Shown piece after piece: positions 1 through 8,383 of a DNA stretch of 47,882 nucleotides. Each line of letters starts with the position of its first letter. Positions within the stretch are counted from its first letter, which is position 1. This stretch comes from DATHTC01 sp050262775. GTDB lineage: Bacteria; Actinomycetota; Thermoleophilia; Gaiellales; Gaiellaceae. A program made the position numbers and the translations under genes. The stretch spans positions 1-47,882 of the forward strand of contig JBLNEO010000247.1 of assembly GCA_050262775.1 (NCBI GenBank), given 5' to 3'. The notes beneath the pieces were generated by a model, which searched no databases, had not been told where the DNA came from, and saw only the letters and a program-made list of their open reading frames with translations.

Positions 1-131
1 CGCGCGAGGTCGAGTAGCGTGGCCTCCGTGGCGGCGTCGAGCTCGAGTGACTCGCGGGTCACGCCGGAGTCGGCGGCAAGGGCGTCGGCGACGCGGGAGA
101 GCCAGTCGTCCACGGAGGGCGATTCTGTCAC
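1..131 (-). CDS. DUF6457-like protein, N-terminal part (gene runs off the window)
   Basis: The minus strand reads VTESPSVDDWLSRVADALAA from a GTG at 131, or from a second GTG at 113, then continues with a short acidic helical segment ending in LLDLAR at the window edge. This pattern (xDWLxRVAxAL, then LLDLAR) resembles the small actinobacterial DUF6457 domain, which I recall as often encoded beside or fused to MobA. Only about 43 codons are present, so the rest of the domain cannot be checked. It would be divergent from the mobA-like gene and its start would overlap that gene's upstream frame. Recognition is by eye from a short fragment. Confidence 0.5.
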   Translation of the reverse strand, partial: MTESPSVDDWLSRVADALAADSGVTRESLELDAATEATLLDLA

Positions 132-657
132 AGGCGTCCTCCTCGTCGGCGGCGCCAGCCGGCGCTTCGGCTCGCCGAAGGCGCTCGCACGCCTGGGCGG
201 CGAGACGCTCGCGGAGCGTGCGTGGCGCGCGCTCGCCTGGTGCGACGAGCGCATCGCCGTCGGCAAGGCGGGCGAGCTGGCGCTGCCGTTTCCCGTCCTC
301 GACGACGGGACGACCGAGCGCGCGCCGGTCTTCGGCCTCCGCGCGGCGCTCCGGATCGCGCGTCACGAGGCGTGCGTCGTGCTCCCGGTGGACGTGCCGC
401 TCGTGACGGAGGAGCTCCTCCGCGCGCTCGCCCGGGCCCGCGCCGTGCCGCAGACGGGGCCGCTCCCGGGTGCCTACGGCCGCGACCTGCTCCCGGCGAT
501 CGAGTCCCGGATCGCCGCCGGCGACCTGTCGCTGCGCGGTCTCAACCCGACGACGCTCGAGCTCGACGAGCGCCTGCTCGCGAACGTGAACACCAGGGAG
601 GAGCTCGCGCGGATCGCGGCGGACGCCCACGTGGGGAGCTCGGGAGGATCGGGCTAG
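19..657 (+). CDS. mobA: Molybdenum cofactor guanylyltransferase-like protein (MobA family)
   Basis: MobA attaches GMP to molybdopterin to make the guanine dinucleotide cofactor needed by the formate dehydrogenase encoded next. The nucleotide-binding loop LLVGGASRRFGSPKAL (from about base 136) and the later LPVDVPLV segment fit the MobA/IspD-like nucleotidyltransferase fold, although the usual acidic metal site CDMP is VDVP here. The C-terminal NVNTREEL matches the family's NxNTPEDL. The start is unclear. No ATG, GTG or TTG lies in frame between base 28 and the loop, so the gene either starts at GTG 19 or 28, antisense to the DUF6457-like gene, or uses a rare codon such as GTC at 127. The coordinates give the longest option. 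Confidence 0.7.
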   Translation: MASVAASSSSDSRVTPESAARASATRESQSSTEGDSVTGVLLVGGASRRFGSPKALARLGGETLAERAWRALAWCDERIAVGKAGELALPFPVLDDGTTERAPVFGLRAALRIARHEACVVLPVDVPLVTEELLRALARARAVPQTGPLPGAYGRDLLPAIESRIAAGDLSLRGLNPTTLELDERLLANVNTREELARIAADAHVGSSGGSG

Positions 658-674
658 GATCGAGCGTCGCGCTC

Positions 675-694
675 GCCGTCGCGCCGGCGACGGC
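675..694 (+). terminator. Hairpin after mobA
   Basis: A perfect 8-bp stem (GCCGTCGC with its complement) around a 4-base loop lies 17 bases after the mobA stop. There is no T-tract, so intrinsic termination is only suggested by position. It separates mobA from the fdh operon promoter region. Confidence 0.45.
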
Positions 695-769
695 CGGAGT
701 CGATCGTTGCGGGCTTCCTCCCCGGAGATCGATCGAACTGCGATTGGTTTTTCCGGGCGGCGGGCGCGG

Positions 770-775
770 TACAAC
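770..775 (+). promoter_or_regulatory. Candidate -10 element of a leaderless fdhA transcript
   Basis: TACAAC lies six bases before the GTG at 782, the spacing expected if transcription starts at the start codon itself. No Shine-Dalgarno sequence precedes the GTG. A T-rich run at 744-752 is the only -35 candidate and its spacing is not ideal. The same arrangement recurs before several other genes in this window. Confidence 0.45.
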
Positions 776-781
776 GCCGCC

Positions 782-3700
782 GTGCGACTTCGGGAAGCGG
801 TCTCGCGGTGGCCGGTTCTCCGCCAGCTGGGCGGCCGTGACCCCCTCGCGCTCGCGAGCGCGGCGCAGTCGAGCCGCACGCGGGAGCTCGCCCCGCGGAC
901 GCGCGACGCGCAGCGCGTCGTCGAGTCGGTCTGCCCCTACTGCGCCGTCGGGTGCGGCCAGCTGGTCTACGTGGAGGGCGGCGAGGTGAGCCAGATCGAG
1001 GGCGACCCGAAGAGCCCGATCTCACGCGGTCGGTTGTGTCCGAAGGGCGCCGCCAGCAAGAACCTCGTCACGAGCCCGCTGCGCCAGTACCGCGTGAAGT
1101 ACCGGCGTCCGTACGCGACGCGCTGGGAGTCGCTCTCGCTCGAGCGGGCGATGGAGATGATCGCCGACCGCGTGATCGCGACGCGGAGCGAGACGTGGGA
1201 GGAGACGACCGAGGTCGCGGGCAGGCCGGCGCGGGCCGCGCGCACGCTGGGGCTCGGCAGCCTCGGGGGCGCCACGCTCGACAACGAGGAGAACTACCTC
1301 ATCAAGAAGCTCTTCACCGCGCTCGGCGCGATCTCGATCGAGAACCAGGCGCGCATATGACACTCCTCCACGGTCCCCGGTCTGGGGACCTCGTTCGGGC
1401 GAGGCGGTGCCACCACCTTCCAGCAGGACCTCGCGAACGCGGACTGCATCGTGATCATGGGCTCGAACATGGCCGAGAACCACCCGGTGGGGTTCCAGTG
1501 GGTGATGGAGGCCAGGGAGCGCGGGGCGCGCGTCTTCCACGTCGACCCGCGCTTCACCCGCACGAGCGCGATGGCCACGCGCCACGTCCGGATCCGCGCC
1601 GGCACCGACATCGCCTTCCTCGGCGGGGTGATCAACCACATCCTCGAGCACGGACGCGAGTTCCGCGAGTACGTCGTCGCCTACACGAACGCGCCGGTGA
1701 TCGTCGACCCCGCGTTCGCGGACACCGAGGACCTGGACGGGCTCTTCTCCGGCTACGACCCGGAGACGCGCGAGTACGTCACGGACTCCTGGCAGTACGC
1801 CGGGATGGAGACGAAGTCGTCGGCGGGGCAGCGTGAGATGGGGTCGACGAAGGGCGAGCAGTCGGGCCACGGCGGCCACGGCGGGCACTTGAGCCACGGG
1901 CAGGCCCCCGAGCGCGACGAGACGCTGGAGCACCCGCGCTGCGTCTTCCAGCTCCTCAAGCGCCACTACGCGCGCTACACGCCCGAGGCCGTCGCCGAGA
2001 TCTGCGGCTGCACGCCCGAGCAGCTCGTCGAGGTGGCGGAGGCGCTGTGCGAGAACTCGGGTCGCGAGCGGACCTCGGCGTTCGTCTACTCCGTCGGCTG
2101 GACGCAGCACACGGTCGGCGTCCAGTACATCCGCGCGGCGGCGATCGTCCAGCTCCTGCTCGGGAACATCGGCCGGCCGGGCGGCGGGATCATGGCGCTG
2201 CGGGGGCACGCGTCGATCCAGGGCTCGACCGACATCCCGACGCTCTACAACATCCTCCCCGGCTACATCCCGATGCCGCACGCGCACGCGCGCCAGTGCC
2301 TGCAGGACTTCCTCGAGCTGAACAGCGCCCCCAGCGGCTACTGGGGGAACATGGACGCCTACACCGTCTCGCTGCTGAAGGCGTACTGGGGCGAGCACGC
2401 GACGCCGGACAACGACTTCTGCTTCGACCACCTCCCTCGCCTCACGGGCGACCACAGCGCCTACCACGCGGCGCTCGGGATGCTCGACGGGACGATGAAG
2501 GGGTACTTCCTCCTCGGGGAGAACCCGGCGGTCGGCTCGTCGAACGCGCGGCTGCACCGGCTCGCGCTCGCGAACCTCGAGTGGCTCGTCGTCCGCGACT
2601 TCCACGAGATCGAGTCGGCGACCTTCTGGTACGACAGTCCCGAGGTCGAGACGGGCGAGATCCGGCCCGAGGACTGCAGGACGGAGGTCTTCTTCCTGCC
2701 GGCGGCGTCGCACGTCGAGAAGGACGGCTCGTTCACGAACACGCAGCGCCTGCTCCAGTGGCACCACAAGGCGGTCGAGCCGAAGGGCGACTGCCGCTCC
2801 GACCTCTGGTTCACCTACCACCTCGGACGCATCGTCCGCGAGAAGCTCGCGGCCTCGACCGACGCGAAGGACCGGCCGATCCTGCAGCTCCGTTGGCACT
2901 ACCCGGTGCAGGGGCACCTGCAGGAGCCGAGCGCCGAGGCGGTGCTCCGCGAGATCAACGGCTGGAACGAACGAGGCGAGGCGCTCGGGGCGTACACGGA
3001 GCTCGAGGCCGACGGCTCGACCGTGTGCGGCTGCTGGATCTACTGCGGCGTCTACGCGGGCGGGACGAACCACGCGGCGAAGCGCACGCCGCACTGGGAG
3101 CAGGACTGGGTCGCGGCCGAGTGGGGCTGGGCGTGGCCGTCGAACCGACGGATCCTCTACAACCGTGCGTCGGCCGATCCCGACGGGAAGCCGTGGTCGG
3201 AGCGGAAGCGCTACGTCTGGTGGGACGAGGAGCAGGGGACCTGGACGGGCGCCGACGTCCCCGACTTCCAGGCGGACAAGCGGCCGGACTACGTCCCGCC
3301 CGACGACGCGACGGCGGAGGACGCGATCCGCGGCGATCACCCCTTCGTGCTCCAGGCGGACGGCAACGGCTGGCTGTTCGTCCCGACCGGGCTCAAGGAC
3401 GGGCCGCTGCCCACGCACTACGAGCCCCACGAGAGCCCGTTCCCGAACCTCCTCTACGGCCAGCGCGCGAACCCCGTTCGCCAGCTCTACGACCGGCCCG
3501 AGAACCCGTACAACCCGTCGGGCGGCGAGAGCGGCGCCGACGCGTTCCCGTACGTGCTCACGAGCCACCGCCTGACCGAGCACCACACCGCCGGCGGGAT
3601 GTCGAGGACCGTGGGCTACCTCGCGGAGCTCCAGCCTGCGATGTTCTGCGAGGTCTCCCCGGAGCTCGCGGCCGAGCGGGGGCTCGAGCACGGCGCCTGG

Positions 3701-4006
3701 GCGACGATCGTGACGGCGCGCGCCGCGATCGAGGCCCGCGTGATGGTGACCGACCGGCTGCGGCCGCTCGAGGTGCAGGGCCGGACCCTGCACCAGATCG
3801 GCGTCCCCTACCACTGGGGCTCGCGCGGGCTCACGACCGGCGGCTCGGCCAACGACCTCTTCTCGCTCGCGCTCGACCCGAACGTCCACATCCAGGAGGT
3901 GAAGGCCGCGAGCTGCGACATCCGGCCGGGGCGTCGTCCGCGCGGGCCGGCGCTGCGCGCGTTCGTCGAGTCGTACCCGCACGTGCGCGAGGGGGACGTC
4001 GAGTGA
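782..4006 (+). CDS. fdhA: Selenocysteine-containing formate dehydrogenase, alpha (catalytic) subunit
   Basis: This subunit oxidises formate to CO2 at a Mo/W bis-MGD centre. Read through the in-frame TGA at 1358-1360 it is about 1074 residues, close to the size of E. coli FdnG. An N-terminal [4Fe-4S] motif is seen at CPYCAVGCG (Cys51, 54, 58) plus Cys86. The TGA is codon 193 in the context NQARI-U-HSSTVPGLGTSFG, the position of the catalytic Sec in FdnG (Sec196). Translation resumes in the same frame with GSNMAENHPVGFQW, so no frameshift is involved. The C-terminal molydopterin dinucleotide-binding domain is present (for example GVPYHWGSRGLTTG). Residues 361-373 form a His-rich insert (SGHGGHGGHLSHG). 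No twin-arginine signal is visible. Start GTG 782 follows a -10-like hexamer; TTG 707 is an alternative. The stop overlaps the fdhB start. Confidence 0.93.
1358..1390 (+). promoter_or_regulatory. UGA selenocysteine codon with bacterial SECIS hairpin
   Basis: The TGA at 1358-1360 is followed 11 bases later by a perfect 7-bp stem, GGTCCCC (1372-1378) pairing with GGGGACC (1384-1390), around a five-base loop GGTCT. The GGUCU loop is the SelB-recognised loop of the E. coli fdhF SECIS element, and the loop-to-UGA distance is in the usual bacterial range. The hairpin lies within the coding sequence, as in all bacterial SECIS elements. The selA, selB, selC and selD genes needed for decoding are not in this window. 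Confidence 0.92.
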
Positions 4007-4926
4007 GGACGATCGCCGTCGGCGCGGTGAACGGCCCCGCGTCGAAGCCGCTCGCCTGGCCCGAGGCCTACGACGGCGACGCCGGGCCGCGCCTCGGCTT
4101 CTTCACCGACACGTCGGTCTGCATCGGCTGCAAGGCCTGCGAGGTCGCCTGCAAGGAGTGGAACCTCGTGCCGGAGGACGGGCTCGAGTGGACGGGCGAC
4201 TCGTACGACAACACGCAGGCGCTGAGCGCCAACACGTGGCGGCACGTCGCCTTCGTCGAGCAGCAGGCGCCGATCCGCGTCGCAGACGGCGCGGCGACGC
4301 TCGCGCCGGACGGCGGCGCGGTCGAGGGGGACGGCTTCCGCTGGCTGATGGCCTCCGACGTCTGCAAGCACTGCACGCACGCGGCGTGCCTGGACGTCTG
4401 CCCGACGGGCGCGCTCTTCCGCACCGAGTTCGGCACCGTCGTCGTGCAGGAGGACGTCTGCAACGGCTGCGGCTACTGCGTGCCTGCGTGCCCGTTCGGG
4501 GTGCTGAGCAAGCGGCACCTGCCGGACCCCGCGCGCGGCGGCAGGCAGGACGGGCGCGTCTGGAAGTGCACCCTCTGCTACGACCGGACGAAGGACGGGC
4601 TGGAGCCGGCGTGCGCGAAGGCCTGCCCGACGGACTCGATCCAGTTCGGGCCGCTCGACGAGCTGCGCGAGCGCGCCGACGCGCGCCTCGAGCAGCTCCG
4701 CGGGGAGGGCTGGAACGGCGTGCAGCTGTACGGCCGCGACGAAGGCGACGGCGTCGGCGGCTTCGGCGCGTTCTTCCTCCTCCTCGACAAGCCGGAGACG
4801 TACGGGCTGCCTCCCGATCCGGTCGTCCCGACGCGGAAGCTCCCGGAGCTGTGGGGTGCGGCCTTCGCCGCGGGCGCCACGCTCGTCGCCGGCGTCGCGC
4901 TCGCGTTCCTCGGGGGGCGGAGCTAG
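4003..4926 (+). CDS. fdhB: Formate dehydrogenase iron-sulfur (beta) subunit
   Basis: This electron-transfer subunit passes electrons from FdhA to the membrane subunit. Its 307 residues carry four ferredoxin-like cysteine clusters: CIGCKACEVACKEWN, CKHCTHAACLDVCPTGA, CNGCGYCVPACPFG and CTLCYDRTKDG with a following CAKACPT. This is the 4x[4Fe-4S] pattern of the FdnH/HycB family. A hydrophobic C-terminal helix (WGAAFAAGATLVAGVALAFL) matches the membrane anchor of FdnH. The GTG start at 4003 shares bases with the fdhA stop (GTGA), indicating translational coupling. The stop shares a base with the next start. Confidence 0.92.
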   Translation: MRTIAVGAVNGPASKPLAWPEAYDGDAGPRLGFFTDTSVCIGCKACEVACKEWNLVPEDGLEWTGDSYDNTQALSANTWRHVAFVEQQAPIRVADGAATLAPDGGAVEGDGFRWLMASDVCKHCTHAACLDVCPTGALFRTEFGTVVVQEDVCNGCGYCVPACPFGVLSKRHLPDPARGGRQDGRVWKCTLCYDRTKDGLEPACAKACPTDSIQFGPLDELRERADARLEQLRGEGWNGVQLYGRDEGDGVGGFGAFFLLLDKPETYGLPPDPVVPTRKLPELWGAAFAAGATLVAGVALAFLGGRS

Positions 4927-5849
4927 TGGCTGCGAGCCGCGAGTCGCGCCCGCGCTCGACGCAGCCCGTCGGCGCCGCCTCCTACTACGGCCGGCCGATC
5001 CTCGAGCAGCCGACCTGGACGTGGCAGATCCCCGTCTACTTCTTCACGGGCGGCATGGCCGGGGGCACGGCCGTCCTGGGAGCCGTCGCGCGGATCGCGG
5101 GCAACGACGAGCTCGCGCGCCGCGCGACCTACGTGAGCATGGCCGCGATCACGGTGAGCCCGGCGCTCCTGATCTCGGACCTCGGGCGGCCCGACCGTTT
5201 CCTCAACATGCTGCGGGTCTTCAAGCCGACCTCGCCCATGAGCGTCGGCACGTGGATCGTCTCGGGCGCGGGCGTGTCGGCGGGCGTCGCGGGCACGTGC
5301 GACCTCCTGCGGGTGCTCCCGCGCGTGCGCGACCTCGGGGAGGCGGTGTCGGCGCTGCTGGGGCCGTTCCTCTCGACGTACACGGCCGTGCTCGTCGCGG
5401 ACACGTCGATCCCGGTGTGGCACGAGGCGCGCCGCGAGCTGCCGTTCGTCTTCGCGGGGAGCGCGGCCGCGAGCGCGGGCGCGGCGGTCGCGATGGCGAC
5501 GCCGGCGCGCTCGGCCGGCCCGGCGCGGCGGCTCGCGGTCGCGGGCGCGGCGGTCGAGCTCGCGTCGGCGACGGCGATGGAGCGGCGCCTCGGCTTCCTC
5601 GGCGAGCCGTACCGCCAGGGCGAGGCCGGCGGGTACGCGAGGCTGGCGAAGGGGCTCACGGCCGGCGGCGCGGCCGTGCTGGCGCTGGCGGGCCGTCGGC
5701 GCGCGGGCGCCCTCGTCGGCGGCGCGCTGGTGCTCGGCGGCTCGCTCGCCGAGCGGTGGTCGGTCTACCGGGCGGGGTTCCAGTCGGCGCGCGATCCGCG
5801 GTACGTGGTGCAACCGCAGCGCGCGCGGGTCCTCGAGCGCTCGCCGTGA
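4926..5849 (+). CDS. nrfD: NrfD/PsrC-type membrane subunit of formate dehydrogenase
   Basis: This is a 307-residue polytopic membrane protein of the NrfD/PsrC family, which anchors Fe-S/Mo oxidoreductases and exchanges electrons with quinone. The N-terminal half has family-like segments: PVYFFTGGMAGGTAVLG, then LLISDLGRPDRFLNMLRVFK and SPMSVGTWI. About eight helices are apparent. It takes the place of the cytochrome b subunit (FdnI) found in E. coli FDH-N, so no heme is expected here. The GTG start overlaps the fdhB stop by one base, and the stop overlaps the coxB start. Position makes it the quinone-reducing part of this formate dehydrogenase. Confidence 0.88.
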   Translation: MAASRESRPRSTQPVGAASYYGRPILEQPTWTWQIPVYFFTGGMAGGTAVLGAVARIAGNDELARRATYVSMAAITVSPALLISDLGRPDRFLNMLRVFKPTSPMSVGTWIVSGAGVSAGVAGTCDLLRVLPRVRDLGEAVSALLGPFLSTYTAVLVADTSIPVWHEARRELPFVFAGSAAASAGAAVAMATPARSAGPARRLAVAGAAVELASATAMERRLGFLGEPYRQGEAGGYARLAKGLTAGGAAVLALAGRRRAGALVGGALVLGGSLAERWSVYRAGFQSARDPRYVVQPQRARVLERSP

Positions 5850-6451
5850 CCGACACGCGCCGCGAGTTCGACCACCTCTTCTTCTCGCTCTACCTGCCGC
5901 TGACCGTCGTCGTGACGGCGATCGTGACGGCGCTCGTCGCCTACGCGCTCCTGCGGCGGCGCGACCGGCCCTCGCCGAAGCGCGAGTCGAAGCTCGGCGA
6001 GGGGATCTACGCCGCGGGCCTCGCCGTGATCGCGGCCGTTCTCGTCGGGTTCACGTTCAGGACTGAGTCGAAGGTCGACCGCGTCGACGACGCGCGCGTG
6101 CGCATCGACGTCACCGCCTTCCAGTGGGGCTGGCGCTTCGCCTACGAGGGCGGCCGCGTCGTCGTCGGCAACGACCGGACGCTGCCGGTGCTCGTCGTCC
6201 CCGCGGGCGAGCGGGTGCTGTTCACGCTCACGTCGCGGGACGTGATCCACGCGTTCTGGGTGCCGGACGTGCGGTTCAAACGCGACGCCTTCCCGGGGCG
6301 GACGACGCGCTTCGACCTCGTGTTCGAGCGGCCGGGAGCGCTGCCCGGGGCGTGCGCCGAGTTCTGCGGGCTGCGCCACGCGGACATGCGGTTCGGCGTC
6401 CGCGTGCTCGCCCGCCGCGACTTCGACGCGTGGGTGCGGGAGCGCGCGTGA
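5846..6451 (+). CDS. coxB: Cytochrome c oxidase subunit II
   Basis: Subunit II of the terminal oxidase accepts electrons from cytochrome c at its CuA site. Two N-terminal helices (residues about 10-34 and 51-68) precede a cupredoxin domain. The CuA ligands are visible as His in SRDVIHAFWVP and as the C-x3-C-x3-H-x2-M cluster in CAEFCGLRHADM. The aromatic FQWGWRF segment precedes them. At 201 residues it is short and has no fused cytochrome c domain, so electrons must come from a separate cytochrome, presumably the diheme protein encoded downstream. GTG 5846 overlaps the nrfD stop and the stop overlaps coxA. Confidence 0.93.
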   Translation: MTDTRREFDHLFFSLYLPLTVVVTAIVTALVAYALLRRRDRPSPKRESKLGEGIYAAGLAVIAAVLVGFTFRTESKVDRVDDARVRIDVTAFQWGWRFAYEGGRVVVGNDRTLPVLVVPAGERVLFTLTSRDVIHAFWVPDVRFKRDAFPGRTTRFDLVFERPGALPGACAEFCGLRHADMRFGVRVLARRDFDAWVRERA

Positions 6452-8064
6452 GCGTCGCGGTCGAGCGCCCCCGCCCCGGCGGCCTCGTCGGCTGGGCCGC
6501 GACCACCGACCACAAGCGGATCGGGGTGCTCACGATCGCGGGAACGCTCGTCGCCTTCGTCGCGAGCGGCGTCCTCGCGCTGCTGATCCGCACGGAGCTC
6601 GCGTGGCCGGGAAACCAGGTGCTCTCGAACGACGCGTACGACCAGGTCTTCACGATGCACGGGTCGGGGATGATCTACCTGTTCCTGACCCCGGCGGCGC
6701 TCGCCCTCGGTGTCTACCTCGTCCCGCTGCAGCTCGGCGCGTCGGAGATCGTGGCGCCGCGGTTGACGCTGCTCGGGACGTGGCTCACCTTCTCCGGCGC
6801 GCTCGTCGCCTTCTCGGGCTTCCTCACGCGTGGCGGCGCCGGGCGGGACGGCTGGACGGCGTTCTACCCCCTCTCGGACGACGCGTTCACGCCCGGAACG
6901 GGCATGGACCTGTGGATCGTCGGGACGATGCTCGCGCTCGCGGGGCCGCTCGTCCAGGCCGGCACCGTGCTCGCGACGATCCTGCGCCGCCGCGCGCCGG
7001 GGATGACGATGCTGCGGATCCCGGTGTTCTCGTGGTCGATGCTCGCGACGTGCCTGATGGTCGTGACCTCGTTCCCCGTCGCCCTCGTCGGCTTCGCCCT
7101 GCTGCTCGCCGATCGCCACGGGATCGGCGTCTACGCCCTCGACCACGGGCCGGCGCAGTACCAGCACCTGTTCTGGTTCTACGCGCACCCGGTCGTCTAC
7201 GTGATGTTCTTCCCCTTCGTCGGCGCGGTCGCGGAGGTGATCGCCACGTCTGCGCGACGCCCCTTCTTCGGCTACACGGCGACGGCGCTGTCGCTGCTCG
7301 TCTTCGCGGCGCTCTCGATGTCCGTCTGGGCGCACCACATGTTCACGACCGGGCAGGTGCAGAACGAGTACTTCTCGCTCACCTCGACGGCGCTGCTCGT
7401 CCCCGCCGGCGCCGAGTACTTCGGCATCGTCGGGACGATGGTCGCCGGCGCCCGGCTGCGCCTGACGGCCGCCGCGTGGTTCGCCGTCGGGTTCGTGCTC
7501 CTGTTCCTGCTCGGCGGCCTGTCGGGGATCATCGTGGCCTCGCCGACCCTCGACTACCACGTGCACGACACGATGTTCGTCGTCGCGCACTTCCACTACA
7601 CGCTCTTCGCGGGATCGCTGTTCGGCTTCTTCGCGGGGTTCTACTTCTGGTTCCCGAAGGTGACGGGCGCGCTCCTCCGCGAAGGGCTCGGGAAGCTCCA
7701 GTTCGCGCTGCTCTTCGTCGGCACGAACCTCGCGTTCTTCCCGCTCTTCCTGCTCGGCTACGACGGGATGCGGCGGCGGATCGCCGACTACCCCGGCGAC
7801 GCGGGGTTCACGTCGCTGAACGTCGTCTCGACGGTCGGAGCGGGGGTCGTGGCGGTCGGGATCCTCGTCTTCTTCGTCAACGTCGCGGTCTCCCTGCGCC
7901 GCCCGGTGGCCGCCGGCGACGACCCCTGGGGCGGGCAGACGCTCGAGTGGTGGACGTCGTCGCCGCCTCCTCCCCTGAACTTCGACCGGGCGCTCCCGCC
8001 GATCGCGTCGTACGCACCGCTCCACGACCTGCGCGTGGAGGGGGAGGCTCGGCGTGGGCCGTGA
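6448..8064 (+). CDS. coxA: Cytochrome c oxidase subunit I (heme-copper oxidase, atypical proton channels)
   Basis: This 538-residue catalytic subunit reduces O2 to water. Heme and copper ligands are all present: His71 (FTMHGSGMIYLF), His247 and cross-link Tyr251 (AHPVVY), His296-His297 (VWAHHMF), and His381 and His383 (VVAHFHYTL). The C-terminal WGGQTLEWWTSSPPPP is typical of A-family oxidases. Two residues usually involved in proton uptake are missing. The Glu of HPEVY is Val249, and the Lys of the VPTGxK motif is Glu323 (VPAGAE). The YAHP sequence resembles the YSHP of A2-type enzymes with Ser replaced by Ala. It is encoded directly after coxB with a 4-base overlap. No subunit III gene is present in the window. 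Confidence 0.93.
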   Translation: MSVAVERPRPGGLVGWAATTDHKRIGVLTIAGTLVAFVASGVLALLIRTELAWPGNQVLSNDAYDQVFTMHGSGMIYLFLTPAALALGVYLVPLQLGASEIVAPRLTLLGTWLTFSGALVAFSGFLTRGGAGRDGWTAFYPLSDDAFTPGTGMDLWIVGTMLALAGPLVQAGTVLATILRRRAPGMTMLRIPVFSWSMLATCLMVVTSFPVALVGFALLLADRHGIGVYALDHGPAQYQHLFWFYAHPVVYVMFFPFVGAVAEVIATSARRPFFGYTATALSLLVFAALSMSVWAHHMFTTGQVQNEYFSLTSTALLVPAGAEYFGIVGTMVAGARLRLTAAAWFAVGFVLLFLLGGLSGIIVASPTLDYHVHDTMFVVAHFHYTLFAGSLFGFFAGFYFWFPKVTGALLREGLGKLQFALLFVGTNLAFFPLFLLGYDGMRRRIADYPGDAGFTSLNVVSTVGAGVVAVGILVFFVNVAVSLRRPVAAGDDPWGGQTLEWWTSSPPPPLNFDRALPPIASYAPLHDLRVEGEARRGP

Positions 8065-8383
8065 GTCCGTCGCGACGGCGCTGTGGGGGCTGTTCCTGCT
8101 CGCCCTGACGCTGCTGCTGCTCGCATGGGAGGCCTCACCGCTGCAGGTCGGGCTGCTCGGCGGCGCCGCGGCGGTCGCGCTCGTGCTCGCGGCGGTGCTC
8201 CGGCGGCCGCCGGGGCAGGCGCGTGCGCACGAGGCGCCCGGGCCGAGCTACCCGACGCTCGTGCTCGCCGCCGGGGTCGCGCTCGCGCTCGCCGGCGCGG
8301 TGTTCGGGCTGTGGCTGCTGCTCCCGGGGCTCGGGCTCACCCTGCTCGGCGGGTCGGCTGCCGTGCGTGAGGCGCGGCGGTGA
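8054..8383 (+). CDS. Small membrane protein in the oxidase operon (possible accessory subunit)
   Basis: This 109-residue protein consists almost entirely of about four hydrophobic helices with a short polar loop near residue 55 (PPGQARAHEAPG). It starts at GTG 8054, 11 bases inside coxA, and overlaps the next gene. I do not recognise a family. Position and size are compatible with a small subunit IV-like oxidase component or assembly protein, but the sequence itself shows no diagnostic motif. Confidence 0.75.
   Translation: MGRESVATALWGLFLLALTLLLLAWEASPLQVGLLGGAAAVALVLAAVLRRPPGQARAHEAPGPSYPTLVLAAGVALALAGAVFGLWLLLPGLGLTLLGGSAAVREARR

Noticed and set aside
1358..1460. A frameshift or pseudogene in fdhA
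   Set aside because: The frame is the same before and after the TGA, the TGA is at the Sec position and a SECIS follows. Read-through explains everything without a frameshift.
1022..3982. A very long open frame antisense to fdhA
   Set aside because: Its translation is arginine/valine-rich low-complexity sequence typical of the shadow of a GC-rich gene. The plus-strand product is a clear FdhA.
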